64,000 nucleotides of DNA from CBDUBH01 sp965365345 (GTDB taxonomy: Bacteria > Bacteroidota > Ignavibacteria > Ignavibacteriales > SURF-24). Under the pieces are notes generated by a model. It had not been told where the DNA came from, did no database searches, and saw only the letters and a program-made list of their open reading frames with translations. Position numbers and translations under genes: made by a program. The stretch is taken from assembly GCA_965365345.1 (NCBI GenBank), contig CBDUBH010000002.1, positions 1-64,000 on the forward strand, given 5' to 3'. Positions within the stretch are counted from its first letter, which is position 1. Every line of letters starts with the position of its first letter. Below are positions 55,211 to 63,395 of this stretch, in pieces.

Positions 55211-55573
55211 TCAAATATTCGGATCGAAAATGATTTCCGCAACATTTCCATCCGGGTCTTTGAAGTACAAAGAATAACTATCATCTCTGTGTAATTTCGG
55301 ATCGGTTATAATTTCAACACCTTTTGCTTCAAGAATTTTTTTTGCTTTATCAACTTCTTCTTTTGAACTTACTCTTAATCCAAAATGAGGATCGTGATGT
55401 GATTCATCTTTTTTAATAAAAGCAATGTCTTCCTTATTTCTTCTTACCATTCCCCAATCAGGGAAAATAAATACAATTTCAAAACCGAAATTTTCGTTAT
55501 AAAACTTTGCGGCTTTTTCAACATCTTCAACGTGTAAAGCAACATGTCCCATTCGTTTAATATTGATGTTCAT
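55211..55573 (-). CDS. VOC family (glyoxalase/dioxygenase-fold) protein
   Basis: A 120-residue single-domain vicinal-oxygen-chelate protein. RMGHVALHVEDVEKAAKFYN, FGFEIVFIFPDWG, HHDPHFGLRVSS and LYFKDPDGNVAEIIFDP carry the His, His and Glu metal ligands in the usual places. Members include glyoxalases, dioxygenases and resistance proteins, so the reaction is unknown. It starts 2 bp after the NDH-2 stop and is cotranscribed with it. Confidence 0.9.
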   Translation of the reverse strand: MNINIKRMGHVALHVEDVEKAAKFYNENFGFEIVFIFPDWGMVRRNKEDIAFIKKDESHHDPHFGLRVSSKEEVDKAKKILEAKGVEIITDPKLHRDDSYSLYFKDPDGNVAEIIFDPNI

Positions 55574-55575
55574 GA

Positions 55576-56874
55576 TTAACTCCTTTCTTGAAGATATTCT
55601 TTTTGATTAGATTTGTTTGTAATTAATCTTATTCCGTTTTTACGGGTGAAATAAAGCCAAACCCATTCTGCCATAACTCTGTACCGGTTTCTATAACCTA
55701 TCAAATACATTACGTGAATGAATGACCAGGCGAGCCAAGCTGTAAATCCCGAAAGTTTAAGTTTCCAAACCTCAGCGATTGCTTTTGCTCTTCCGATTGT
55801 TGCCATTTTACCTTTATCAAAATATTCAAAAGGTTTTCTATCTCCGGATTTCGTATTTTCTCTGATAATTTTAGCAACATATTTCCCTTGCTGAAGTGCA
55901 ACCGGTGCAATTCCCGGCAAAACATTTCCTTCTTCATCTTTTGCATTTGCCGCGTCACCAATTACGAAAATATTCTGTTCACCGGGAATTGTCAGATCTT
56001 TTTGTACAATTGCTCTTCCGGCTCTGTCAAGTTCTGAATTTAATGTTTGCATAATCGGAAGTGTTACATTTCCCGCAGCCCAAATTACGTTTGGAGTTTC
56101 AATAAATTCTTTATCTTTTAATTTTACTCCGCTTTCATTTACATCTTCAACCATTGTGTTAAGCATAACTTTTACGCCGATCTTTTCAAGATCCTGCTTT
56201 GCTTTTTCACTTAATTCCGGTGAGTACATTAAAAGAATTCTATCCATCGCTTCAACCAAAATTATTTTTGCGTTAGCGGGATCAATAAATCTGAAATCTT
56301 TCAACATTGTATGTTTTGCAATTTCAGCTATTGCTCCTGCAATTTCAACGCCTGTTGGTCCACCGCCGACAATTACAAAAGTTAAATATTTTTCGGGATT
56401 GATATTTTGATTTTCAGTTTCAGTCGCTTCAAAAGTCAATCTTTCAGCTTCTTCAAAAGCCAAAAGAATTTTTTCTCTAATTCTGATTGCATCATCAATT
56501 GTTTTTAATCCGGGAGCAAATTTTTCCCATTCATTTTTGCCGAAATATGAATGACGTGAACCCGGGGCAATTACCAGATAATCAAAATGAATTTCCCTGT
56601 CTTCAAAACAAACCGTGCGTTTATTCCGGTTTATTGAAATTACTTCACCCATAATTACTTTTACATTTTTCTGATCCTTTAAAATTGCGCGGATCGGTGC
56701 TGCAATATCACCGGGAGAAAGTGCCGCAGTGGCAACTTGATATAAAAGCGGCTGAAATAAATGATGATTTGTTTTATCGATCAGTACAATATCTACATTG
56801 GCGTTTTTTAATGCTTTTGCGGTGGTTAAACCTCCAAATCCTCCGCCGATAATCACAACAACCGGTCTTTTCAT
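55576..56874 (-). CDS. Type II NADH dehydrogenase-like FAD/NAD(P)-binding oxidoreductase
   Basis: A 432-residue monotopic flavoprotein that would pass electrons from NADH to quinone without proton pumping. The FAD motif is VVVIIGGGFGGLTTAKAL (5-22), followed by HHLFQPLLYQVATAALSPGD (characteristic of NDH-2). The NADH motif is FVIVGGGPTGVEIAGAIAE, and NIFVIGDAANAKDEEG is the second FAD segment. The C terminus (WLAWSFIHVMYLIGYRNRY) is the membrane-binding amphipathic region. AAAGGA precedes the ATG. It leads a two-gene unit with the VOC protein. Confidence 0.92.
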   Translation of the reverse strand: MKRPVVVIIGGGFGGLTTAKALKNANVDIVLIDKTNHHLFQPLLYQVATAALSPGDIAAPIRAILKDQKNVKVIMGEVISINRNKRTVCFEDREIHFDYLVIAPGSRHSYFGKNEWEKFAPGLKTIDDAIRIREKILLAFEEAERLTFEATETENQNINPEKYLTFVIVGGGPTGVEIAGAIAEIAKHTMLKDFRFIDPANAKIILVEAMDRILLMYSPELSEKAKQDLEKIGVKVMLNTMVEDVNESGVKLKDKEFIETPNVIWAAGNVTLPIMQTLNSELDRAGRAIVQKDLTIPGEQNIFVIGDAANAKDEEGNVLPGIAPVALQQGKYVAKIIRENTKSGDRKPFEYFDKGKMATIGRAKAIAEVWKLKLSGFTAWLAWSFIHVMYLIGYRNRYRVMAEWVWLYFTRKNGIRLITNKSNQKEYLQERS

Positions 56875-56952
56875 TTTTTCCTTTGCTTTCTTTTAATTCA
56901 TTAATAATAAAATAAAGAAATTAAGGAAAGGTGAAAGAAATTTTTTGAAATT

Positions 56953-56980
56953 AAAAGATTGGAAAGATTCAAAGATTGAA
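56953..56980. repeat. Three AAAGATT units in the ndh upstream region
   Basis: AAAGATT occurs three times at 56954-56960, 56963-56969 and 56971-56977 in the 275-bp gap before the NDH-2 gene. It is the reverse complement of the 8-bp unit repeated at 57841-57880. The rest of the gap is plain AT-rich sequence. Confidence 0.4.
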
Positions 56981-57149
56981 AATGGAAATGTTTGTAATAA
57001 AAACTAAATTAAGTTTTCGGAAAGCTGATTAAAAAAATAAAATTAAATTTAATGATTAAAAATTATGAGTTAAGAACTTAAAAAAATCAAAATCAAAATT
57101 TATTTTTGCGTCTACTTTTCAATGAATCATTGCGGTTAGAGATTAATTT

Positions 57150-57602
57150 TTAATCAACTCCGAAAATTCTTTTCATTTCATCATTTGAAAGAGATTTAAT
57201 TCTTTGCTCTTCTTCATCAGCATCATTTTTACTTTGCATTTCAGTAGAAAATTCTTCGCTTAATTTAACTTCACAGCTACACTTTTTTGCAAAATTCATA
57301 ATTTCATGATCTGATGAAATTACCGTAATATTTCGCGGATTTTTATACATTTCAATTTTTTCTTTGATCAGATTATCGGCAGGCAAATTCTCTGAATAAA
57401 ATATTCTGGTTTTTGATGTTTTTATTGCATCAGTTTTAAATCCGTCAAACACAATTACGCATTTCACATTTTTGCCGGCAAAAAACCGGTCAACCATAAA
57501 AGCGAGTTTTTCCCGCACAGCAAATTTATCTTTGCTTTGCAGATTTTTCAGAGAATCAATTTTGTGAATTAAATTATTTCCGTCAATTATGTAATAACGC
57601 AT
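57150..57602 (-). CDS. NYN domain (YacP-like) putative ribonuclease
   Basis: A 150-residue PIN-like protein. YYIIDGNNLIHKIDSL, KCVIVFDGFKTDAIKTS and ITVISSDHEIMNFAKKCSCE (present as NITVISSDHE) provide the three clusters of acidic metal-binding residues of the NYN/YacP family, related to Rae1, which cleaves mRNA on ribosomes in Bacillus. The C-terminal tail (SKNDADEEEQRIKSLSNDEM) is charged. It stands alone between ndh and lptD. Confidence 0.85.
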   Translation of the reverse strand: MRYYIIDGNNLIHKIDSLKNLQSKDKFAVREKLAFMVDRFFAGKNVKCVIVFDGFKTDAIKTSKTRIFYSENLPADNLIKEKIEMYKNPRNITVISSDHEIMNFAKKCSCEVKLSEEFSTEMQSKNDADEEEQRIKSLSNDEMKRIFGVD

Positions 57603-57764
57603 TTTGTTTTATATTTATGTTAAAATTTATTTCGACTTTTTTCCCAATTTTATTTTGCAAACTATAATTTTTATAAAAGTGAGAAAATATTGCTGTTTTT
57701 TTAACTGACTTAAAGTTGAAATTTATCTAAAAAGATTTTGAACTCCGCCTGCCTTAACTGAATT

Positions 57765-57823
57765 CATTTCGGGTAGGTTCGAAATGATAAACTCTCTTCT
57801 GCCATTGCGCTCTCGATGACAAA
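57765..57823. repeat. Decayed pair of dispersed palindromes
   Basis: CATTTCGGGTAGGTTCGAAATG at about 57765-57786, split into 5-bp-plus arms, and GCCATTGCGCTCTCGATGACA at about 57801-57820 are eroded forms of the CGAAATGACA and GCCACG...TCGCAATGACA types. They lie in the 284-bp gap between lptD and the NYN gene. Confidence 0.45.
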
Positions 57824-57840
57824 CGCATAATAACGGTTTC

Positions 57841-57880
57841 TATCTTTTCATCTTTGAATCTTTTAATCTTTTAATCTTTC
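57841..57880. repeat. Five tandem 8-bp units NATCTTTN
   Basis: Five copies of an 8-bp unit in strict register: TATCTTTT, CATCTTTG, AATCTTTT, AATCTTTT, AATCTTTC. They lie 6 bp beyond the stop codon of lptD. On the minus strand they read as GAAAGATT/AAAAGATT. Confidence 0.6.
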
Positions 57881-57886
57881 ATTTTT

Positions 57887-60484
57887 TTAATACCTTCCGC
57901 TAAACTGTCCGCGAGATCTTTCAACTTTCAGATCCTGCAATTGCGGCGCTTTAATTCTGATCTCAAATCTGTATCCTCTGTATGCGCCGATTGGATTCCA
58001 ATTTATACTTGCTTCCCAGCAATGCAGATCTTTATAAATCCGCACTGATGGCGCTGAAAGTTGTTTTGAAATTATATCATAATTTCCCGTAAAAGAAAAT
58101 TTTGTGCTTTGCGTTAAACTGAAATTCAGCGATGCGCTCATATTTACGGTCTTATTTCCGAAGTTTGTAACAACATTTTCTTTGTTTTGTGAGTAATTTA
58201 AATTCAGCGATAAGTCCCACGGAATTGAAAAATCCGGCGGTTCTTCTTTGTAAAGCGCAACATATTCGCTTCCGCTTTCAAATTCATTTTCTTCATTTGA
58301 AATATTTTCTTCTTCTTTTTTTGCTCTTTTAAATGTGCTTTCAGAAAGTGAAGTGCTGATGTTAAAACTGAAATTCCGTAAACGCATTAATCTGTTACTT
58401 GTTTCAAGCAGATAATTTTCCGATGCTCTTTGTCTTTCCGGATCAAATTGATAGAACGAATAAATTGCACTTCCGCTGAAATTTAAAATATTGGAAATTT
58501 GTGTTCTGAATCCCAAATTAAGATCAGAAAGCTTATTGGTTGGTGCTGCAAAATTATAACTTGTTCCGGCTTCAAAATTCAAAAGTTGAATTTTCTTCGC
58601 TTCCGAAGTTGTATCAGTAGGATCTTTTTTTGTTTTAATTTCAAAAACATTTTGAATGCTGAAATTTATACTTTGTCTTTCTCCACTTCCGCCGCCGCCA
58701 AAAACTTCCCTGCTGAATTTATCATAACGGATTATTTCACCTTGTGCATTTATGTATTCATCGTAATATCCCCAAGTATCTGAAGTAAAATCAGGCTGAT
58801 ACGTGTATGAAATTGTTGGTGTTAAAGTGTGACGGAATGCTTCAATTCCGAGCATATTCGGCTGAATAATTCCGAATAATCTTGTGGATGCAGCAATTCC
58901 CATATCGAAATTCCGCACCATATTAATTTCGTTTACATCATTATAAACAAGAGAATCTCGATAAACCGGATTTCCGGGAGTTGATCTTAAAGTATCAAGA
59001 ATTCTGACCGGATTTATTTCAGTTCTTTTGTTGTACCATTTTTCGCTATATGAAATTCTCGGAGTTAAATTAAAATAACCGACTTTCGGCGAAAAACTTG
59101 AACTTAAATTATGTTGAACTCCGGCGCGGGTTTGTAAATTCCCATTTTCCTGTACTCTTCTGTTTCTGAATTGTCCACCGTAATTTACACCAATTAATTC
59201 ATACCATTTTTGATCTTTGGGATCAATTTTTTTATCCCGCCTGAAAGGATAAAATTGAGATTTCGTTAGATTCATACTTGGCAGAATTTCAGTGAAATCT
59301 CCTGTTGAATCTAATTCCTGGTTTCTTTCGTAATTTAAAGATAAACTTGTACCTGATCCTTCCCACGATTTGAAAAGTGTTGCGCTTGAATAAATATTTT
59401 GTGCTAAAAGATCGTTATAACTTACGCTGTTTATTCTGTTAAAATCACTTGATTGAAATCTTATGTTAGCATCAATTCTTGTTGTGGGATTTAAATCCTG
59501 ATGATGGGTTAAACCTAATTTCCACGCTGTAGTTTGGTTGTAATCAGGATCACCTCTTTCTCCGGTGTGCAGATTTGAATAACCGAGTTCCAAATTTCCG
59601 TTAAGCAAATATCTTTTTTGATACCTGAAATTGCTGTTTAACGAATAGCCGCCTTTGAAAAAAATATCGGTCATTGCGTTAACATCCATATAATCATTTA
59701 TCGCCCAGAAAAATCCAAAATGAGAAAGATATTGACCGTAATCGCGTCTTTCTCCATAAGCAGGCGCAATTATCCCGCTTCTTCTTCCTGTTTTATTCGG
59801 GAAAACTCCGAATGGCAAAGGTAACGGAAGCGGAACTCCGCCGATATGAAGAAAAACCCATTTTGCAACTATTTGCTGTTTGATTATCACTTTCATTTTA
59901 TCAGCAAAAAAATGATAATGCGGCGTATCAACATTGCAAGTTGTATAAATTCCGTTATCAATAAAATAAGTATCTTTATTTACTTTTTTTACTTTTTCAC
60001 CCGCATAGTAATTACTTTCTTCACTGTTTTTTGCAAGTGAAATAAATCCGCGTTGAGTTTTGAAATTATACCGGAGCGAATTTCCTTCGTAAGTTTCGCC
60101 TGCTTCGCTTAAAACGGGAGTTTGTTTATATCTTGTAGTTGCAGTATCTGAAGAATCGTAATATCCGAATGCCTGAATTTGGCTTGTTTCAAAATCAACA
60201 TTGATGTTATGACTTTTCAATTCGGTTTGTTTGTATTTCAGATCTCCTGAGCCGTAAATTTTCATATCTTTATTTTTGATATCGAAAATCAGTGAATCGG
60301 TACCGGTTGCGTATATTATTGCATCAACCCCGAAAGAACCGGATTTTTTTGCAGTATCTGAAACTATTGAATTTTGTTGAGAAATCTGTTCGGGAAGATT
60401 TTGATTATTTAAAATAGAATCGGCTTCTTGCGAAAAAGAAATTGCGGTTAAAAATAAAAAAAATAAAAAAATCAATCTGAGCAT
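57887..60484 (-). CDS. lptD: LPS-assembly protein LptD homologue
   Basis: An 865-residue outer-membrane protein that inserts LPS into the outer leaflet. The signal peptide is MLRLIFLFFLFLTAISFSQ. An N-terminal OstA/jellyroll region (KIYGSGDLKYKQTELKSHNI, EGNSLRYNFKTQRGFI) precedes VFLHIGGVPLPLPLPFGVFP, a typical LptD segment. A beta barrel with many aromatic strands runs to a C-terminal RGQFSGRY. The plug and barrel proportions fit LptD of Bacteroidetes and Chlorobi rather than E. coli. An unusual 17-bp inverted repeat lies just upstream. Confidence 0.88.
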   Translation of the reverse strand: MLRLIFLFFLFLTAISFSQEADSILNNQNLPEQISQQNSIVSDTAKKSGSFGVDAIIYATGTDSLIFDIKNKDMKIYGSGDLKYKQTELKSHNINVDFETSQIQAFGYYDSSDTATTRYKQTPVLSEAGETYEGNSLRYNFKTQRGFISLAKNSEESNYYAGEKVKKVNKDTYFIDNGIYTTCNVDTPHYHFFADKMKVIIKQQIVAKWVFLHIGGVPLPLPLPFGVFPNKTGRRSGIIAPAYGERRDYGQYLSHFGFFWAINDYMDVNAMTDIFFKGGYSLNSNFRYQKRYLLNGNLELGYSNLHTGERGDPDYNQTTAWKLGLTHHQDLNPTTRIDANIRFQSSDFNRINSVSYNDLLAQNIYSSATLFKSWEGSGTSLSLNYERNQELDSTGDFTEILPSMNLTKSQFYPFRRDKKIDPKDQKWYELIGVNYGGQFRNRRVQENGNLQTRAGVQHNLSSSFSPKVGYFNLTPRISYSEKWYNKRTEINPVRILDTLRSTPGNPVYRDSLVYNDVNEINMVRNFDMGIAASTRLFGIIQPNMLGIEAFRHTLTPTISYTYQPDFTSDTWGYYDEYINAQGEIIRYDKFSREVFGGGGSGERQSINFSIQNVFEIKTKKDPTDTTSEAKKIQLLNFEAGTSYNFAAPTNKLSDLNLGFRTQISNILNFSGSAIYSFYQFDPERQRASENYLLETSNRLMRLRNFSFNISTSLSESTFKRAKKEEENISNEENEFESGSEYVALYKEEPPDFSIPWDLSLNLNYSQNKENVVTNFGNKTVNMSASLNFSLTQSTKFSFTGNYDIISKQLSAPSVRIYKDLHCWEASINWNPIGAYRGYRFEIRIKAPQLQDLKVERSRGQFSGRY

Positions 60485-60510
60485 AATTAGAAGGATAACC
60501 GGATAAAAAT

Positions 60511-60588
60511 AAAGAAAATCTTTAACTGTAATTCATTAAATAAGAAATTTTCGGAAAATTGACAAATTTTAAGTTAAAGATTTTCTTT
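60511..60588 (-). promoter_or_regulatory. Large inverted repeat upstream of lptD
   Basis: Perfect 17-bp arms AAAGAAAATCTTTAACT (60511-60527) and AGTTAAAGATTTTCTTT (60572-60588) flank a 44-nt loop. The loop carries the smaller palindrome AATTTTCGGAAAATT (60546-60560). The near arm ends 26 bp from the lptD start codon. On the minus strand the loop also contains TTGTCA, a possible -35, with only a weak -10 (TATTTA) 17 bp later. It could be an operator, an RNA stem or a terminator followed by TTTATTTTTAT. Confidence 0.5.
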
Positions 60589-60608
60589 TCAATTATTCAA
60601 TTTTACAT

Positions 60609-60650
60609 GAAGAAAATTCGATTTAAATTCTATCGGATTTAATTTTCTTC
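60609..60650. repeat. 10-bp inverted repeat between the ROK gene and lptD
   Basis: GAAGAAAATT (60609-60618) and AATTTTCTTC (60641-60650) with a 22-nt loop. AT-rich; role unknown. It stands between the compound hairpin after the ROK gene and the inverted repeat before lptD. Confidence 0.4.
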
Positions 60651-60659
60651 ATTCAGAAT

Positions 60660-60720
60660 ATTTTACAACCGGAATTCAAATGCCGTTCCCATATTTTTCG
60701 GTTACGGCATTTTGTAAAAT
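60660..60720 (-). terminator. Compound hairpin after the ROK-family gene
   Basis: An outer stem ATTTTACA/TGTAAAAT (60660-60667, 60713-60720) encloses an inner stem AAATGCCGT/ACGGCATTT (60678-60686, 60704-60712) with a 17-nt loop. It begins 3 bp past the ROK stop codon. There is no long T-run, so it may end transcription weakly or protect the 3' end. Confidence 0.5.
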
Positions 60721-60723
60721 TTA

Positions 60724-61692
60724 TTAATCTTTCAACTTATGGAAAACCAATGCCGAAGCACCTAAAATTCCGGCTTCGTTTTTCAATTTTGCCGGAAGTA
60801 CTTTTACTCTTTTTGCTATTGATTTCAAAGCGCGTTCTTTAATTGTATCTTGAATTGTTTTAAAAAGAGTTTTTCCGAATCCTGCAACTCCGCCGCCAAT
60901 AATAATGGTGCTTATATCAAAAAGATTTACTGCAGAAGCAAGTGAAAATCCTATATATTCTGCTGTTTCTTTAATAATTGAATTTGCGTATTCATCGCCG
61001 GCATTTGCTGCTTGACTTATAACTTTAGGTGTAATTAAATCAACATTTCCCTGTGCAAATTCTAACAATCTTGAATCCGAATGTTTTTTAATGCTTCTTT
61101 TTACGCGCGAAACTATATAACCGTTGCCGGCATAAGTTTCGATGCAGCCTAAAGATCCGCAATTACATTTATATCCATCATAATCAATTGTTATATGTCC
61201 TAATTCGCCTGCAGCACCGGTTTCACCGCGATAAAGATCACCATTGATTATTATTCCGCCGCCGACTCCGGTTCCTAATGTAACCATAATGAAATTTGAC
61301 ATATTTTTACCGGCACCGAAGATCAATTCTCCAATGGCCGCAGCATTTGCGTCATTTTCTATAATTACTTTTTGATTAAATTCTTTTGTAATTATATCGC
61401 CCAATGCGACTTTTTTCCAATTAGGAATATTTGGCGGATTTTCGACTGTTCCTTTTTCAATTGAAACAACTCCCGGTGAACCGATCCCGATTCCCGCTAG
61501 ATCATCTTTAAAATCGCCGATTACAAAATTTATTCCTTTTGAGATTTGACTTAAAACTGTTTTTGGTCCACCTTCTGCCATTGTATCAACAGCGGTTTTT
61601 CTAACAAGTTTTCCATCACGAGAAACTACCCCAATTTTTATTGAAGTGCCTCCGAAATCAACACCGATAGCATATTTTTTATTATCTGTCAT
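60724..61692 (-). CDS. ROK family sugar kinase, glucokinase-like
   Basis: A 322-residue ATP-dependent hexokinase of the ROK family, most likely glucokinase. The phosphate motif is AIGVDFGGTSIKIGVV, the catalytic Asp is in IENDANAAAIGE, then GTGVGGGIIING, and the zinc signature GELGHITIDYDG with CNCGSLGCIE is complete. No helix-turn-helix precedes it, so it is an enzyme rather than a repressor. I take the ATG at 61692 as start, with AGGGA just upstream. A TTG at 61746 would add 18 residues and overlap the upstream gene. Confidence 0.9.
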   Translation of the reverse strand: MTDNKKYAIGVDFGGTSIKIGVVSRDGKLVRKTAVDTMAEGGPKTVLSQISKGINFVIGDFKDDLAGIGIGSPGVVSIEKGTVENPPNIPNWKKVALGDIITKEFNQKVIIENDANAAAIGELIFGAGKNMSNFIMVTLGTGVGGGIIINGDLYRGETGAAGELGHITIDYDGYKCNCGSLGCIETYAGNGYIVSRVKRSIKKHSDSRLLEFAQGNVDLITPKVISQAANAGDEYANSIIKETAEYIGFSLASAVNLFDISTIIIGGGVAGFGKTLFKTIQDTIKERALKSIAKRVKVLPAKLKNEAGILGASALVFHKLKD

Positions 61693-61723
61693 TTTCCCTA
61701 GAGTATTTATTAAAACAAAATAG

Positions 61724-62362
61724 TTAACGATATTCTTTTTGCACAATTGTAAGTTCGTTCGGATAAGTTAAATTTCCGATCGGACTTGAAACAGTGGGCT
61801 GAGCCACAAGTTTTATTTTTACTGGTTCGCTGCCTTTACCGCTTAAATTAAGTGCAAGATTTATAAGATCTTTATAACTTCTATCACCGAAAAATTTAAA
61901 AAGATCTAATTGCATTACAAGAGGAAAAGTTACCGTTTCGCCTTTCCCCGGAACCAAAATCGGAGCGCTTATATTTCCGGTTATTGTTTCCTTGTCATCA
62001 ATCATAAGCCGCCAAGGAAAAGACTGCAAAGTTAAATCTGTCCTTTCGTTACCGCCATCACCTGCATTAGGATTTTCGGCATTTACATTTAAGGTAAATT
62101 CCAAAGGCAATTTTCCCTGAGCAACTGAAGACGAAATTTTTAAAATTTCTCCGGCATTAAAATCATTTATTGAACCTTTTCCTGAAACATTTACGCCATT
62201 CAGATTTAAGTTATTCACAGTGCCGAGTTTAAATTTCAAACGTGAAATATTTTGAAAAGTTTTTAGCACGCTGCAACTTTCAAACCCGAAAATTAAGGTA
62301 AAACTTAATAAAAGCAAAAATATTTTAAAAATAAATTTACTTTTAAAGGAATAAGTTCTCAT
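61724..62362 (-). CDS. LEA14-like putative lipoprotein
   Basis: A 212-residue exported protein. A long hydrophobic signal (FIFKIFLLLLSFTLIFGF) ends at a possible lipobox ESC. The body (FKLGTVNNLNLNGVNVSG, LEFTLNVNAENPNAG, ITGNISAPILVPGKGETVTF) resembles the LEA-type-2/WHy beta-sandwich, which includes the conserved AENPN segment. The role is unknown in bacteria. It lies between the Gfo/Idh/MocA gene (40 bp) and the ROK gene (31 bp). Confidence 0.7.
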   Translation of the reverse strand: MRTYSFKSKFIFKIFLLLLSFTLIFGFESCSVLKTFQNISRLKFKLGTVNNLNLNGVNVSGKGSINDFNAGEILKISSSVAQGKLPLEFTLNVNAENPNAGDGGNERTDLTLQSFPWRLMIDDKETITGNISAPILVPGKGETVTFPLVMQLDLFKFFGDRSYKDLINLALNLSGKGSEPVKIKLVAQPTVSSPIGNLTYPNELTIVQKEYR

Positions 62363-62402
62363 TTTGCCTCCGATTTAAATTAAATGACTTTCTTTTCCTC
62401 AA

Positions 62403-63392
62403 TTAAACCACTTTGGATTCTTCAATTTTTTTGATGATAATTTCGGCTACTTTTAATGCCCTTAGGCCGTCTTCACCTGTAACTACTGGTTCAATATCAT
62501 TTTTAACTGAATTTATAAAAAGCTGTAATTCATATTGAAGCGCATTAACTTCTTTTTGTTCAGGTTGTTCATAAACTACAAATTTTTTCTTATCGCCAAT
62601 TCCAATTTCACCGAATGAAATAAAAGGTTCGGTTATTGAATTTTCTTTGCCAATCAATCTGTAAATTTCAGAAATGCCTGTATTAAAATCCAAAGAAATA
62701 TAAGCATCTCTTTGGAACATTCTCATTTTACGCATTTTCTTTTGTGAAATTCTGCTTGCAGTTACGTTTGCAACCGCGCCGTTCTCAAATTCAATTCTTG
62801 CATTTGCAATATCAATATTATCGGAAACCACCGCAATTCCGCTTGCTTTTACATCTTTTACTTCACTTTTTACCAAACTCAAGATTATATCAATATCATG
62901 AATCATTAAATCTAAAACAACTGCAACATCCGTCCCTCTGGGATTAAATTGCGCTAATCTGTCCGTTTGAATAAATTTTGGTTCAGGGTTGTATTTTTCC
63001 AAAGATAAAAGCGCGGGATTAAATCTTTCGATGTGTCCTACTTGCAATTTCAAATTGTTTTCTCTTGCAATTTTGATCAATTCTTCGGCTTCAGAAATTT
63101 TTACCGTAATCGGTTTTTCGATAAAAGCATGTTTTCCTTTTTCCAAACATTTTTTACCAAGTTCATAATGCGCGCTTGTTGATGAAACTATTGAAACCGC
63201 ATCAACTGAATTTATAAATTCATCCAAATTTTGAAAAGCTTTTACGTTAAATTCTTCAGCGTATACTTTTGCTTTTTCAAAATCTTTATCATAAACGCCA
63301 ATAAATTCGCAATTTTTAACACTTTGAAATAATTTTGTGTGTAATCTTCCCAAATGTCCCGTACCGATCACACCGATCTTAACATTTGTCAT
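62403..63392 (-). CDS. Gfo/Idh/MocA family oxidoreductase
   Basis: A 329-residue NAD(P)-dependent sugar or sugar-nucleotide dehydrogenase. The Rossmann motif is IGVIGTGHLGRLHTKLF, the catalytic Lys lies in AFIEKPITVKISEAE, and LMIHDIDIILSLV carries the active-site His. It resembles the UDP-GlcNAc 3-dehydrogenase (GnnA) group that makes amino-sugar lipid A in relatives. That reading is only inference, since no aminotransferase adjoins it. It starts 3 bp after the T9SS plug-type gene. Confidence 0.85.
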   Translation of the reverse strand: MTNVKIGVIGTGHLGRLHTKLFQSVKNCEFIGVYDKDFEKAKVYAEEFNVKAFQNLDEFINSVDAVSIVSSTSAHYELGKKCLEKGKHAFIEKPITVKISEAEELIKIARENNLKLQVGHIERFNPALLSLEKYNPEPKFIQTDRLAQFNPRGTDVAVVLDLMIHDIDIILSLVKSEVKDVKASGIAVVSDNIDIANARIEFENGAVANVTASRISQKKMRKMRMFQRDAYISLDFNTGISEIYRLIGKENSITEPFISFGEIGIGDKKKFVVYEQPEQKEVNALQYELQLFINSVKNDIEPVVTGEDGLRALKVAEIIIKKIEESKVV

Positions 63393-63395
63393 TTT

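Noticed and set aside
57841..57880. Short CRISPR-like array
   Set aside because: Units are 8 bp with no spacers and no cas genes are present.
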